Assembly (NCBI RefSeq): GCF_002159185.1
Contig: NZ_NFHD01000015.1
Coordinates: forward strand, 1-64,000
Direction of reading: 5' to 3'
DNA from: Gemmiger sp. An87
Lineage (GTDB): Bacteria; Bacillota; Clostridia; Oscillospirales; Ruminococcaceae
DNA length: 64,000 bases
Part shown: one piece after another, positions 43,449 to 51,549 of the stretch
Layout: each line of letters opens with the position of its first letter
How positions within the stretch are numbered: position 1 is the stretch's first letter
The notes under the pieces: generated by a model
What the model saw: only the letters and a program-made list of their open reading frames with translations
What the model was told of the DNA's origin: nothing
Databases searched by the model: none
Translations under genes and position numbers: made by a program

Positions 43449-44361
43449 GCCGGTTGCGGTAAGCTGCGCGGCGGCCGCCCTGCTGCTGGCCGCCGTGCTG
43501 GCCCTTCCGCTGGCTGCCCAGCACCGCCAGCCGGACGAAAACGGCATGTATCAGCAGGAGGGCTACTGGGTGCAGTATCTGGGTGAGCGCAACGAAAAGA
43601 GCGCCGATTCCTTTGTAAAAAAGATAAACGGCCTGTGCGACACCCTGCTTACCGAAGAGAACAGAGTCTTTTGCGCCATCGTGCCGGATAAATCCCACTA
43701 CCTGCCGGACGAGGGCTGGCCGGTGCTGGACTACGATGCCATGGCCAGCCAGGTGCAGGCCGGGCTGGACGACTCCATCACCTGGGTCAGCCTTGCGGAC
43801 CGCCTCACCCTGGAGGACTATTATAAAACCGACGCCCACTGGCGGCAGGAAAAGCTGCAGCCGGTGGTAAATGCGCTGGGCGAAGCCATGGGCTTTTCCC
43901 AGGATCTTTCCGGCTGGGAGCAGAATGTGTTTGACGGCTTTGTGGGCAGCTACGGCAAGTACATCCCTGACGGGGCCGAGCCGGAAACGCTGGTTTATCT
44001 GACCAGCCCGGCCACCGAAGCGGCCCGGGTGGACAACTTCCAGTACCCGGACGCCACCGCCGTTTACGATGTTTCCAAGCTCAGCGGCACGGGCAGCTAC
44101 GATGTATTTCTGAACGGGGCCACCCCGCTGCAGACCATCGAAAACCCCAACGCCGCCACCGACCGGGAACTGGTGATTTTTCGGGATTCCTTCGCCGGCA
44201 GCCTGGCCCCGCTTTTGTGCGAACAGTACCGCACCATCACCCTGATCGACCTGCGCTACATGGTCAGCGATCTGGTGCCTCAATACGTGACCTTCACCGA
44301 CCAGGATGTGCTGTTTTTGTTCAGCAGCTGGGTGGTGAACGAGAGCGCCATGCTGCGCTGA
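43438..44361 (+). CDS. DHHW family protein
   Basis: 307 aa. An N-terminal hydrophobic signal or anchor (~8-28) is followed by an exported domain with YYKTDAHWRQ, the DHHW-type motif, and a C-terminal ELVIFRDSFAGSLAPLL, resembling the AlgJ/DltD-like SGNH group linked to acyl transfer on exported polymers. GTG 43438 is preceded by GAGG at nine bases; ATG 43429 is the alternative. It overlaps the DUF4358 gene by 11-20 bp. DUF4358 and DHHW proteins are often neighbours of an MBOAT acyltransferase; none is in this window. Confidence 0.78.
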   Translation: MRCKPVAVSCAAAALLLAAVLALPLAAQHRQPDENGMYQQEGYWVQYLGERNEKSADSFVKKINGLCDTLLTEENRVFCAIVPDKSHYLPDEGWPVLDYDAMASQVQAGLDDSITWVSLADRLTLEDYYKTDAHWRQEKLQPVVNALGEAMGFSQDLSGWEQNVFDGFVGSYGKYIPDGAEPETLVYLTSPATEAARVDNFQYPDATAVYDVSKLSGTGSYDVFLNGATPLQTIENPNAATDRELVIFRDSFAGSLAPLLCEQYRTITLIDLRYMVSDLVPQYVTFTDQDVLFLFSSWVVNESAMLR

Positions 44362-44364
44362 AAC

Positions 44365-44413
44365 AAGGCCGCTTTTCCGCCCCGGGAAGCCCCGGAACGG
44401 AGAGCGGCCTTTT
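44365..44413 (+). terminator. Terminator after the DHHW gene
   Basis: AAGGCCGCT (44365-44373) pairs with AGCGGCCTT (44403-44411), then TTTG. Confidence 0.75.
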
Positions 44414-44424
44414 GTGCGCCCGGT

Positions 44425-44453
44425 TTGCAAAAGAGGGTGGATTATGGTAGGAT
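44425..44453 (+). promoter_or_regulatory. Promoter of the DtxR-like gene with palindromic -10
   Basis: TTGCAA (44425-44430) and TAGGAT (44448-44453), spacer 17. The palindrome GGATATCC (44450-44457) overlaps the -10 box and could be an autoregulatory site. Confidence 0.6.
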
Positions 44454-44493
44454 ATCCATAAGAGAATTTTCGCCCGGAAAGGGGGCTTTTGCC

Positions 44494-44871
44494 ATGAAGA
44501 TCATGGAATCCGCCGAGGATTATCTGGAGACCATCCTGGTGCTTCTGCACCGGAAGGGCCATGTGCGCTCCATCGACATCGCCAACGAAATGTCCTATTC
44601 CAAGCCCAGCGTTTCCACCGCCATGAAAAAGCTGCGGGAAAACGGTTACATCCATGTGGACGAGATCGGCCTGATCACCTTGACCGACGAGGGCCGCGCC
44701 ATCGCCGAGAGCGTGTATGAGCGGCACACCCTGCTCAGCCAGGTGCTCATCGACCTGGGCGTTCCCGAGGACATCGCCCGCGAGGACGCCTGCCGTTTGG
44801 AGCACGACCTGCATCCGATCAGCTTCGAGCGGATCAAGGAATGCTATCACCGTCACAAAAAGGAGGCCTGA
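44494..44871 (+). CDS. DtxR/MntR-family metal-dependent regulator, short form
   Basis: 125 aa. The N-terminal winged helix has SAEDYLETILVLLHRKGHVR and SIDIANEMSYSKPSVSTAMKKL (HTH), and the dimer region reads EDACRLEHDLHPISFERIKEC, where E, H and C/H residues are usual metal ligands. The FeoA/SH3-like C-terminal domain of DtxR is absent, as in MntR. ATG 44494 has GGAAAGGGGG. It is likely a Mn2+ or Fe2+ sensor; its targets are not visible nearby. Confidence 0.85.
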   Translation: MKIMESAEDYLETILVLLHRKGHVRSIDIANEMSYSKPSVSTAMKKLRENGYIHVDEIGLITLTDEGRAIAESVYERHTLLSQVLIDLGVPEDIAREDACRLEHDLHPISFERIKECYHRHKKEA

Positions 44872-44885
44872 ACAGGGCCATGCCG

Positions 44886-44922
44886 CGGGCAGCCCATCAC
44901 TCACCGGGCTGCCCGTCTTATT
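44886..44922 (+). terminator. Terminator after the DtxR-like gene
   Basis: CGGGCAGCCC (44886-44895) pairs with GGGCTGCCCG (44906-44915), followed by TCTTATTT. Confidence 0.75.
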
Positions 44923-44956
44923 TCAATTAATACCACAGATACGAGGTGTTGTTTGC

Positions 44957-45502
44957 ATGAATTACGAAGAAATCCGCGCCCAGAGCGCACAGGCCGTTCG
45001 GGAGCTGCTGGCCGCCGCCAAACTGCGGCCGGGCAGCATTCTGGTGGTGGGCTGCTCCTCCAGCGAGATCGTGGGCAGCCAGATTGGCCACGGTTCCAGC
45101 CTGGAGGCCGCTCAGGCCGTGTATGAGGGCATTGCGCCGGTGCTGCGCGAGGCCGGAGTCTTTCTGGCCGCCCAGTGCTGCGAGCATCTGAACCGGGCCA
45201 TCATTCTGGAAGCGGAGGCCCTGCCCGCCGGGGCCGAGCCGGTGAACGTGATTCCCCAGCCCAAGGCAGGCGGCAGCTTTGCCACCACCTGCTGGCAGCG
45301 GTTTGCCCATCCGGTGGCGCTGGAGGCCATCCGGGCGGACGCAGGCATGGACATCGGCGACACCCTGATCGGCATGCATCTGAAGGCGGTGGCGGTACCG
45401 GTTCGTCTGAGCCTGCGCCGCATCGGCGAGGCCAATCTGGTGTGCGCCCGCACCCGTCCCAAATACATTGGCGGCAGCCGGGCTGCCTACGCCGAAGCGT
45501 AA
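44957..45502 (+). CDS. UPF0340/TIGR01440 family protein (YwlG-like)
   Basis: A 181-aa cytoplasmic protein of the DUF436 family; function unknown. Recognisable are ILVVGCSSSEIVGSQIGHGS, the AQCCEHLNRA block, and DIGDTLIGMHLKAVAVPVR near the end. ATG 44957 has GAGGTG upstream. yggS follows after 14 bp and is probably cotranscribed. Confidence 0.88.
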   Translation: MNYEEIRAQSAQAVRELLAAAKLRPGSILVVGCSSSEIVGSQIGHGSSLEAAQAVYEGIAPVLREAGVFLAAQCCEHLNRAIILEAEALPAGAEPVNVIPQPKAGGSFATTCWQRFAHPVALEAIRADAGMDIGDTLIGMHLKAVAVPVRLSLRRIGEANLVCARTRPKYIGGSRAAYAEA

Positions 45503-45516
45503 AGGAGGCCGCCGCA

Positions 45517-46242
45517 ATGAACGAACTGCATGAACAACTGGCCCAGCGCACCGCCCAGGTGCGCCGCCGCATGGAGGAAGCCTGCCGTGCCGCCGGGCGT
45601 GCGCCCGAATCGGTGCAGCTGTGCGCCGCCAGCAAGACCCAGACCGCAGACACCGTGCGCGCCGCCTGGGACGCGGGCATTGACATATTCGGCGAAAACC
45701 GGGTGCAGGAACTGGTGGAAAAGCGGACCGCCGGGGCCTACGGCTCTACCCCGCTGCATTTCATCGGCCATCTGCAGACCAACAAGGTGCGCCAGGTGGT
45801 GGGCGCGGCGGATCTGATCGAGTCGGTGGATTCCGAGCATCTGCTGCTGGCCGTCCAGAAGGAGGCCGCCCGCCAGGGCATCGTGCAGCCGGTGCTGCTG
45901 CAGGTGAACATCGGCGCGGAGGCCAGCAAGGGCGGCGTTGCCCCCGAGGGGCTGACCGCACTTTTAACCCAGGCGGACGGGATGGAGAACATTCTGGTCA
46001 AGGGCCTGATGTGTATTCCCCCGAAGGAGACCGACCCCGCCGCCCAGCGCCGCTGGTTCGCCGCCATGCGCGCACTCTTTGATGAGGCCGCCGCCCGCAG
46101 CTGGACCCGCACCCGCATGGAGATTCTGTCCATGGGCATGAGCGGTGATTTCGAGGCCGCCATCCAGGAGGGCGCCACCCTGGTCCGGGTGGGCACCGCC
46201 ATCTTCGGGCCAAGGGCCTATCCGCTGCCCGCCGAGTCCTGA
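45517..46242 (+). CDS. YggS-family PLP homeostasis protein
   Basis: 241 aa, a single-domain PLP-binding TIM barrel (UPF0001). The PLP lysine is in LCAASKTQTADTV; IFGENRVQELVEK, LHFIGHLQTNKV and the C-terminal LSMGMSGDFEAAI with VRVGTAIFG are the family signatures. It has no enzyme activity in known members and buffers PLP. AAAGGAGG precedes ATG 45517. A strong terminator follows. Confidence 0.94.
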   Translation: MNELHEQLAQRTAQVRRRMEEACRAAGRAPESVQLCAASKTQTADTVRAAWDAGIDIFGENRVQELVEKRTAGAYGSTPLHFIGHLQTNKVRQVVGAADLIESVDSEHLLLAVQKEAARQGIVQPVLLQVNIGAEASKGGVAPEGLTALLTQADGMENILVKGLMCIPPKETDPAAQRRWFAAMRALFDEAAARSWTRTRMEILSMGMSGDFEAAIQEGATLVRVGTAIFGPRAYPLPAES

Positions 46243-46276
46243 ACCCGCACCTCTTTCCCTTGCAAAACAGCCTTTC

Positions 46277-46303
46277 GCCCCGGCCGGTTGCCGGGGCTTT
46301 TTT
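46277..46303 (+). terminator. Terminator after yggS
   Basis: GCCCCGGC (46277-46284) pairs with GCCGGGGC (46290-46297), then TTTTTT. Confidence 0.92.
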
Positions 46304-46336
46304 GCGCCCGTCTCCCCCCACCGCAATCTGGCAATA

Positions 46337-46354
46337 TACCACAATAAAGTGGTA
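46337..46354. repeat. Short inverted repeat in the yggS-yitT gap
   Basis: TACCAC-AATAAA-GTGGTA, a perfect 6-bp inverted repeat in an AT-rich stretch. No regulator can be named. It is ~140 bp upstream of the yitT-type promoter. Confidence 0.4.
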
Positions 46355-46477
46355 GCAAAACGCACTATTCTTCCGCTTTTTCCACAAAACAGGGGCAATT
46401 TTCTGCATCTTTTCACCAAGCTTTTTGCCATGGATTTGCCCCCACCGCACACAATTGCCGAACCTTGCCCCAAACCC

Positions 46478-46505
46478 TTGCAATGCAGCCAAAGCGTTGT
46501 ATACT
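46478..46505 (+). promoter_or_regulatory. Promoter of the YitT-type gene
   Basis: TTGCAA (46478-46483) and TATACT (46500-46505), spacer 16. Confidence 0.65.
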
Positions 46506-46581
46506 TTTATTTATATTGCAAAATCGTTCTGTCCTTTTGAACAAAGGCGTTTGGGAGCGATGGGAAAGGCGGTCGTTTTGG

Positions 46582-47451
46582 ATGAAACAGTTTAAGGTGC
46601 CGCGCAGGCTGAGGAACCTGCTGCTGGTGCTGGCGGGCAACGCCCTTTACGCCCTGGCGGTGGACATGTTCGTTCTGCCCTGCGGGCTGATTACCGGCGG
46701 TACCACCGGCCTGGCCCTGATCGGCCAGCACTGGCTGGGCATTTCCATCTCCACCTTCGTGATGATCTCCAACGTGATTATGTTCATTCTGGGCGCGGCG
46801 GTCATGGGCCGCTGGTTTGCCTTCAACACGGCGGTGTCCACCTTCTGCTACCCCATCTTTCTGGAGCTCTTCAGCTGGATTCCCGGCATCGGCGACATGA
46901 CCCGCGACCCCATGCTGGCCACCGTGTTCGCCGGTGTGATGATCGGTGCGGCCATCGGCCTGGTGATCGGCGCGGGCGCTTCCAGCGGCGGTATGGACAT
47001 TCCGCCCATTGTGGCCAACAAGTTCTGGGGTGTGCCCATCTCGGTGGTCATGTACGGGCTGGACTTTGCCATCCTCATCGGGCAGATGTTCTTCGCCGAG
47101 AACCGGGAGCAGATCCTCTACGGCATCCTGCTGGTGCTGCTCTACACCATCGTGCTGGACAAGGTGGTGCTGATGGGCCACTCCAAGATCCAGGTGAAGA
47201 TCCTCAGCGAAAAGAGCAACGAGATTCGCCAGCTGATTCTGAAGGTACTGGACCGGGGCTGCACCCTGCTGCACGCCCAGACCGGCTACGCCCGCAACGA
47301 GTGGGACATGGTGCTCACCGTCATCACCAACCGGGAGCTGGCCAAGCTGAACCATCTGGTGCAGGAGGTGGACCCCCAGGCCTTCATCATCATCGACTCG
47401 GTGAACGAGGTGCACGGCCGCGGCTTCACCCTGCGCAAACAATATAAATAA
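46582..47451 (+). CDS. YitT family membrane protein
   Basis: 289 aa. Five to six TM segments form a YitT_membrane domain (FVLPCGLITGGTTGLALI, GASSGGMDIPPIVANKFWG). The C-terminal ~85 residues are a cytoplasmic DUF2179 domain (VQVKILSEKSNEIRQLIL... DPQAFIIIDSVNEVHGRGF). The transport role is unknown in the family. The SD is GGGAAAGG about 12 nt before ATG 46582. It is transcribed alone. Confidence 0.88.
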   Translation: MKQFKVPRRLRNLLLVLAGNALYALAVDMFVLPCGLITGGTTGLALIGQHWLGISISTFVMISNVIMFILGAAVMGRWFAFNTAVSTFCYPIFLELFSWIPGIGDMTRDPMLATVFAGVMIGAAIGLVIGAGASSGGMDIPPIVANKFWGVPISVVMYGLDFAILIGQMFFAENREQILYGILLVLLYTIVLDKVVLMGHSKIQVKILSEKSNEIRQLILKVLDRGCTLLHAQTGYARNEWDMVLTVITNRELAKLNHLVQEVDPQAFIIIDSVNEVHGRGFTLRKQYK

Positions 47452-47459
47452 CGCTTTTG

Positions 47460-47489
47460 GATGCGTCCCGTTTGGGGCGCATCTTTTTT
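47460..47489 (+). terminator. Terminator after the YitT-type gene
   Basis: GATGCGTCCC pairs with GGGGCGCATC around a 4-nt loop, then TTTTTT. Confidence 0.9.
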
Positions 47490-47539
47490 GCTTTTTTCTG
47501 AGCAAAACTTTATTATCTTGCATTTTTTTGCTTGTTATC

Positions 47540-47568
47540 TTGACATTTTGCTCCGGGTATGGTAAAAA
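47540..47568 (+). promoter_or_regulatory. Promoter of the CydDC-like ABC operon
   Basis: TTGACA (47540-47545) with TAAAAA (47563-47568), 17 bp apart. It is AT-rich and located about 110 bp before the start codon. Confidence 0.55.
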
Positions 47569-47581
47569 GAATCAGGCGTTT

Positions 47582-47638
47582 GTTAGTTAAGGCTAACCAA
47601 ATGCAGTTTAAACTAACCATATACAGCCGCGGCTAACC
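47582..47638 (+). promoter_or_regulatory. Three CTAACC direct repeats with exact 20-bp phasing
   Basis: CTAACC at 47593-47598, 47613-47618 and 47633-47638. The first two extend to the 14-mer CTAACCAWATRCAG. The first is also half of an inverted repeat GTTAG-N6-CTAAC (47582-47597), and GTTTAAAC lies between units one and two. Regular two-turn spacing on one DNA face is typical of cooperative regulator binding. Confidence 0.65.
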
Positions 47639-47677
47639 GCCGCGTGACCACTATCACCAGGAGGACACACTGCCTTG

Positions 47678-49420
47678 ATGATCAACAAACGGCTGATCGG
47701 GATGGTCAGCGATTCCAAACAGCACATTGCAAAAAACGTGGCGTTCCAGTGGGCAGCGCTGGCGGCGAACATCGCCATGCTGCTCACCATCGCCCGGTAT
47801 CTTTCCCGGCTGCTGGCCGGGCAGCCCGCCTCGCTGGCGGCCACCCTGCTGGTGGCGGTAGCGGCCGCGGCGGTCCGCTTTGTCTGCGCAAGGCAGGCGG
47901 CGGTCTGCTCCTACCGGGCCAGCCGCAGCGCAAAGCAGGAACTGCGCCGCACCATTCTGGAAAAGCTTTTGCGGCTGGGGCCGGGCTATTCCAGCCGGGT
48001 CTCCACCTCCGAAGTGGTACAGGTGACGGTGGAGGGCGCCGAGCAGCTGGAAAGCTACTTCGGCGCATATCTGCCCCAGTTCTTCTATAGTCTGCTGGCA
48101 CCGCTGACGTTGTTCTGCGTGCTGGCCCCCATCAGCCTTTCGGCGGCGGTGGTGCTGCTGATCTGCGTGCCGCTGATTCCGGTTTCCATTGCGCTGGTGC
48201 AGACCTTTGCCAAAAAGCTGCTGGCCCGCTACTGGGGTCAGTACACAGCCCTGGGCGACAGCTTTCTGGAAAACCTGCAGGGCCTGACCACCCTGAAAAT
48301 CTATCAGGCGGACGAGGAGCGCCACCGGCGGATGAACGAGGAGGCCGAGCGCTTCCGGCGCATCACCATGAAGGTGCTCACCATGCAGCTGAACTCCATC
48401 ACCATCATGGATCTGGTGGCCTATGGCGGCGCGGCGCTGGGCATCATCGTGGCCGCCCGGCAGTTCGCCGCCGGACAGATCGGCCTGTTCGGCTGCTTTG
48501 CCATCATCATGCTCTCGGCGGACTTCTTTCTGCCCATGCGTCTGCTGGGCTCCTACTTCCACATTGCCATGAACGGCATGGCCGCCTCCGAGAAGATCTT
48601 CAAGCTGCTGGATCTGCCGGAGCCCCAGGCCAAAACCGGCGTGATCGACCCCGCCGACTGCACCCTGCGCTGTGAGGATGTGCGCTTTGCCTACGATGCC
48701 GAGCGCCCCATTCTGAAGGGCGTGGATCTGGAGTTGCCCCGCACCGGCCTGGTGGCCCTGGTGGGCGAATCCGGCTGCGGCAAGTCCACCCTGGCGGGCC
48801 TGCTGGCCGGCCGGCTGGAGGGCTATGCGGGCAGCATCACAGTGGGTGGTCAGCCCCTGAGCGAGATCAGCCTGGAAAGCCGGATGAAGCAGATCACCAC
48901 CGTGGGCTTTGCCGCCCGGCTGTTCAAGGGCACCGTGGCCGAAAACCTGCGCATGGCGAAGCCCGATGCCAGCGACGAAGCCCTGTGGCAGGCGCTGGAG
49001 CAGGTGAAGCTGGCGGATTTCCTGCGCAGCGAACAGGGGCTGGAGACCCCGGTGGCCGAAAAGGGCGCCAACTTCTCCGGCGGTCAGTGCCAGCGGCTTG
49101 CCCTGGCCCGTGCCCTTCTGCACGACAGCCCCATCTATATTCTGGACGAAGCCACCTCCAACATCGACGTGGAGAGTGAAAATCAAATCATGGCCCTGGT
49201 GCACCGGCTGGCCGAGACCAAGGCGGTGCTGCTCATCTCCCACCGGCTGGCCAACGTGACCGGCGCACAGCGCATCTACGCGCTGGAGGAGGGCCGGGTG
49301 GCAGGCTGCGGCACTCATGCCCAGCTGCTGGCCGCCTGCCCCTGCTATCAGCGACTGTGGAACAGCCAGCAGGCGCTGGAACACTACACCCCCGACACCC
49401 AACAGGAGGCTCTTGCATGA
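47678..49420 (+). CDS. ABC exporter subunit, CydD-like
   Basis: A 580-aa half-transporter: six TM segments (~20-300) with the CydD-like N-terminal domain, then the nucleotide-binding domain with Walker A GESGCGKST, signature FSGGQCQRLALARALL, Walker B IYILDEATSNID and H-loop LISHRL. CydDC exports cysteine/glutathione and is needed for cytochrome bd assembly; other members export drugs or heme-related compounds. I used ATG 47678; TTG 47675, ten bases from AGGAGG, is equally possible. It overlaps the next gene by 4 bp (ATGA), so a heterodimer is expected. Confidence 0.85.
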   Translation: MINKRLIGMVSDSKQHIAKNVAFQWAALAANIAMLLTIARYLSRLLAGQPASLAATLLVAVAAAAVRFVCARQAAVCSYRASRSAKQELRRTILEKLLRLGPGYSSRVSTSEVVQVTVEGAEQLESYFGAYLPQFFYSLLAPLTLFCVLAPISLSAAVVLLICVPLIPVSIALVQTFAKKLLARYWGQYTALGDSFLENLQGLTTLKIYQADEERHRRMNEEAERFRRITMKVLTMQLNSITIMDLVAYGGAALGIIVAARQFAAGQIGLFGCFAIIMLSADFFLPMRLLGSYFHIAMNGMAASEKIFKLLDLPEPQAKTGVIDPADCTLRCEDVRFAYDAERPILKGVDLELPRTGLVALVGESGCGKSTLAGLLAGRLEGYAGSITVGGQPLSEISLESRMKQITTVGFAARLFKGTVAENLRMAKPDASDEALWQALEQVKLADFLRSEQGLETPVAEKGANFSGGQCQRLALARALLHDSPIYILDEATSNIDVESENQIMALVHRLAETKAVLLISHRLANVTGAQRIYALEEGRVAGCGTHAQLLAACPCYQRLWNSQQALEHYTPDTQQEALA

Positions 49421-51075
49421 AAAAACGTTCTGATCTGACGGTAATGCTCCGGCTCGTGGGGCTGGTCAAGCCGCTGATGGGCTTCATGGCCCTTGCCATC
49501 GCCATGGGCGTGGCGGGCTTTCTGTGCGCCCAGTTCATCCCCATCTTCGGCGGCTTCGCCATCGTGAAGGCGCTGGGCGGCACCGGCCTGCCCGCCCTGG
49601 GCGTGCTGTTCGCCTGCATGGGCGTATTCGCTCTGGCCCGCGGCGTACTGCGCTATGCCGAGCAGGCCTGCAACCACTACATCGCCTTCAAGCTGCTGGC
49701 CCTCATCCGGGACAAGGTTTTCGGCGCGCTGCGCCGCCTGGCCCCCGCCAAGCTGGACGGCCGGGACAAGGGTGATCTGATCGCGGTGATCACCTCGGAC
49801 ATCGAGCTGCTGGAGGTCTTTTACGCCCACACCCTCTCCCCCATCGCCATCGCGGCCATCATGTCGGTGATCATGACCCTCTTCATCGGCAGCTACCACT
49901 GGCTGCTGGGCCTGATTGCCGCCCTGGGCTTTTTCGCCGTGGGCGTGGTGGTACCGGTGCTGGCCGCCCGCTTCGGCGGCAGCCGGGGTCTGGAATACCG
50001 CACTCAGGCCGGTGCGCTGAGCGCCTTTGTGCTGGACAGCCTGCGCGGCCTGGGCGAGCTGCTGCAGTACGACGCGGGCCAGCGCCGTCTGGACGAGCTG
50101 GACGCACGCACCGGCAGCCTGCTGGCCACTGAGAAAAAGATGAAAACCGCGCTGGGCACCGCCACCGCCTGCACCGGCGCGCTGATCTGGCTGTTCTCCC
50201 TCTCCATGCTGGCGGCAGGCAGTCTGCTTTATACCAATGGTCTGATTGGCTTTGACGGGGTGCTGATTCCTCTGATCGCCATTCTCAGTTCCTTCGGGCC
50301 GGTGGTGGCGCTGGCCAATCTGGGCAGCACCCTGCAGCAGACCTTCGCCGCCGCCAACCGGGTGCTGGACATTCTGGACGAGGAGCCGGTGGTGGCGGAA
50401 AACACCACCGGGCGCACCATCCCCTTCACCGGCGCGGCCTGCGACAATGTGAGCTTCACCTATGAGGCCGAGCCGATTCTGAAGAACGTGAGCCTGACCC
50501 TGCCGGAGAACAAGATCATCGGCATCACCGGCCGCAGCGGAAGCGGCAAGTCCACCCTGCTCAAGCTGCTCATGCGCTTCTGGGACGTGGGCAGCGGCCA
50601 GGTGGCCATTTCCGGCGAGGATGTGAAAAACATCCGCACCGCCAGCCTGCGCAACCTGCAGAGCTACGTGACCCAGGAGACCTACCTGTTCCACGACAGC
50701 ATTGAGGAGAACGTGAAGCTGGCCAAGCCCGACGCCACCCACGAGGAAGTGGTGGAGGCCTGCAAAAAGGCCTCGGTGCACGACTTCATCATGAGCCTGC
50801 CCAACGGCTACGACACCAATGTGGGCGAGCTGGGCGATACCCTCTCCGGCGGCGAGCGGCAGCGGCTGGGCATCGCCCGGGCGTTCCTGCACGACGCGCC
50901 CCTCATTCTGCTGGATGAGCCCACCAGTAACCTGGACAGCCTGAACGAGGCGGTGATCCTGCAAAGCCTGCACCGCCAGCGCAAGGGCAAGACGGTGGTG
51001 CTTGTCAGCCACCGGGCCTCCACCATGCGCATTGCCGACACCACCTACAGCGTGGAGCACGGGCGGCTCAGCTGA
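49417..51075 (+). CDS. ABC exporter subunit, CydC-like
   Basis: A 552-aa partner half-transporter. Six TM helices span ~15-290. The region AARGVLRYAEQ-like ALARGVLRYAEQACNHYIAFK is characteristic of CydC, followed by Walker A GRSGSGKST, Q-loop YVTQETYLFHD, signature LSGGERQRLGIARAF and Walker B LILLDEPTSNLD. Both ATP sites of the heterodimer look complete. Start ATG 49417 lies in the stop of the first subunit. No cytochrome bd genes are in the window, so the substrate stays open. Confidence 0.85.
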   Translation: MKKRSDLTVMLRLVGLVKPLMGFMALAIAMGVAGFLCAQFIPIFGGFAIVKALGGTGLPALGVLFACMGVFALARGVLRYAEQACNHYIAFKLLALIRDKVFGALRRLAPAKLDGRDKGDLIAVITSDIELLEVFYAHTLSPIAIAAIMSVIMTLFIGSYHWLLGLIAALGFFAVGVVVPVLAARFGGSRGLEYRTQAGALSAFVLDSLRGLGELLQYDAGQRRLDELDARTGSLLATEKKMKTALGTATACTGALIWLFSLSMLAAGSLLYTNGLIGFDGVLIPLIAILSSFGPVVALANLGSTLQQTFAAANRVLDILDEEPVVAENTTGRTIPFTGAACDNVSFTYEAEPILKNVSLTLPENKIIGITGRSGSGKSTLLKLLMRFWDVGSGQVAISGEDVKNIRTASLRNLQSYVTQETYLFHDSIEENVKLAKPDATHEEVVEACKKASVHDFIMSLPNGYDTNVGELGDTLSGGERQRLGIARAFLHDAPLILLDEPTSNLDSLNEAVILQSLHRQRKGKTVVLVSHRASTMRIADTTYSVEHGRLS

Positions 51076-51116
51076 GCCGCCCCTCTCCGGCGCCACACAG
51101 AAAGGATTGTTTGTTT

Positions 51117-51485
51117 ATGAAATACCTCTACATTGCATTGGGTCTTGTCTGCCTGGCGCTGGGCGCCGTGGGTGCGGTGCTTCCCCTGCTGCCCGCCACT
51201 CCCTTTTTGCTGGGCACCTGCTTTTTCTTCGCCAAGGGCAGCGACCGGCTGAACCGGTGGTTTCTGTCCACCAAGCTGTACCAGAAGAACTTCAAAAGCT
51301 TCCGGGAGCAGCGGGCCATGACCTGGCGCACCAAGATCGGCATCATGGTCACCGTGACCCTGACCATGAGCATCGGCTTTATCATGATGCACGAGGTGCT
51401 CATTGGTCGCATTGTGCTGGGCTGCGTGTGGCTGTTCCATGTGTATTACTTCATCTTCCGCATCCGTACCCTGGACGCGGAGTAA
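51117..51485 (+). CDS. DUF454 (YbaN-like) inner-membrane protein
   Basis: A 122-aa membrane protein with three TM segments. The N-terminal LGLVCLALGAVGAVLPLLPA then TPFLLGTCFFFAKGSDR is the DUF454 signature. Function is unknown. ATG 51117 has AAAGGA ten bases upstream. It follows the ABC pair by 41 bp and ends at a shared terminator, so it belongs to the exporter operon. Confidence 0.88.
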   Translation: MKYLYIALGLVCLALGAVGAVLPLLPATPFLLGTCFFFAKGSDRLNRWFLSTKLYQKNFKSFREQRAMTWRTKIGIMVTVTLTMSIGFIMMHEVLIGRIVLGCVWLFHVYYFIFRIRTLDAE

Positions 51486-51487
51486 AC

Positions 51488-51530
51488 AAAAAACGAGTGC
51501 AGTTACCCGCGGGTGAACTCACTCGTTTTT
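51488..51530. terminator. Bidirectional terminator between DUF454 gene and glmM
   Basis: A long interrupted stem AAAACGAGTG...CACTCGTTTT with an inner CCCGCGGG; A and T tracts on both ends. The genes are convergent. Confidence 0.88.
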
Positions 51531-51549
51531 CTGTATCAAAAGGCTGCAA

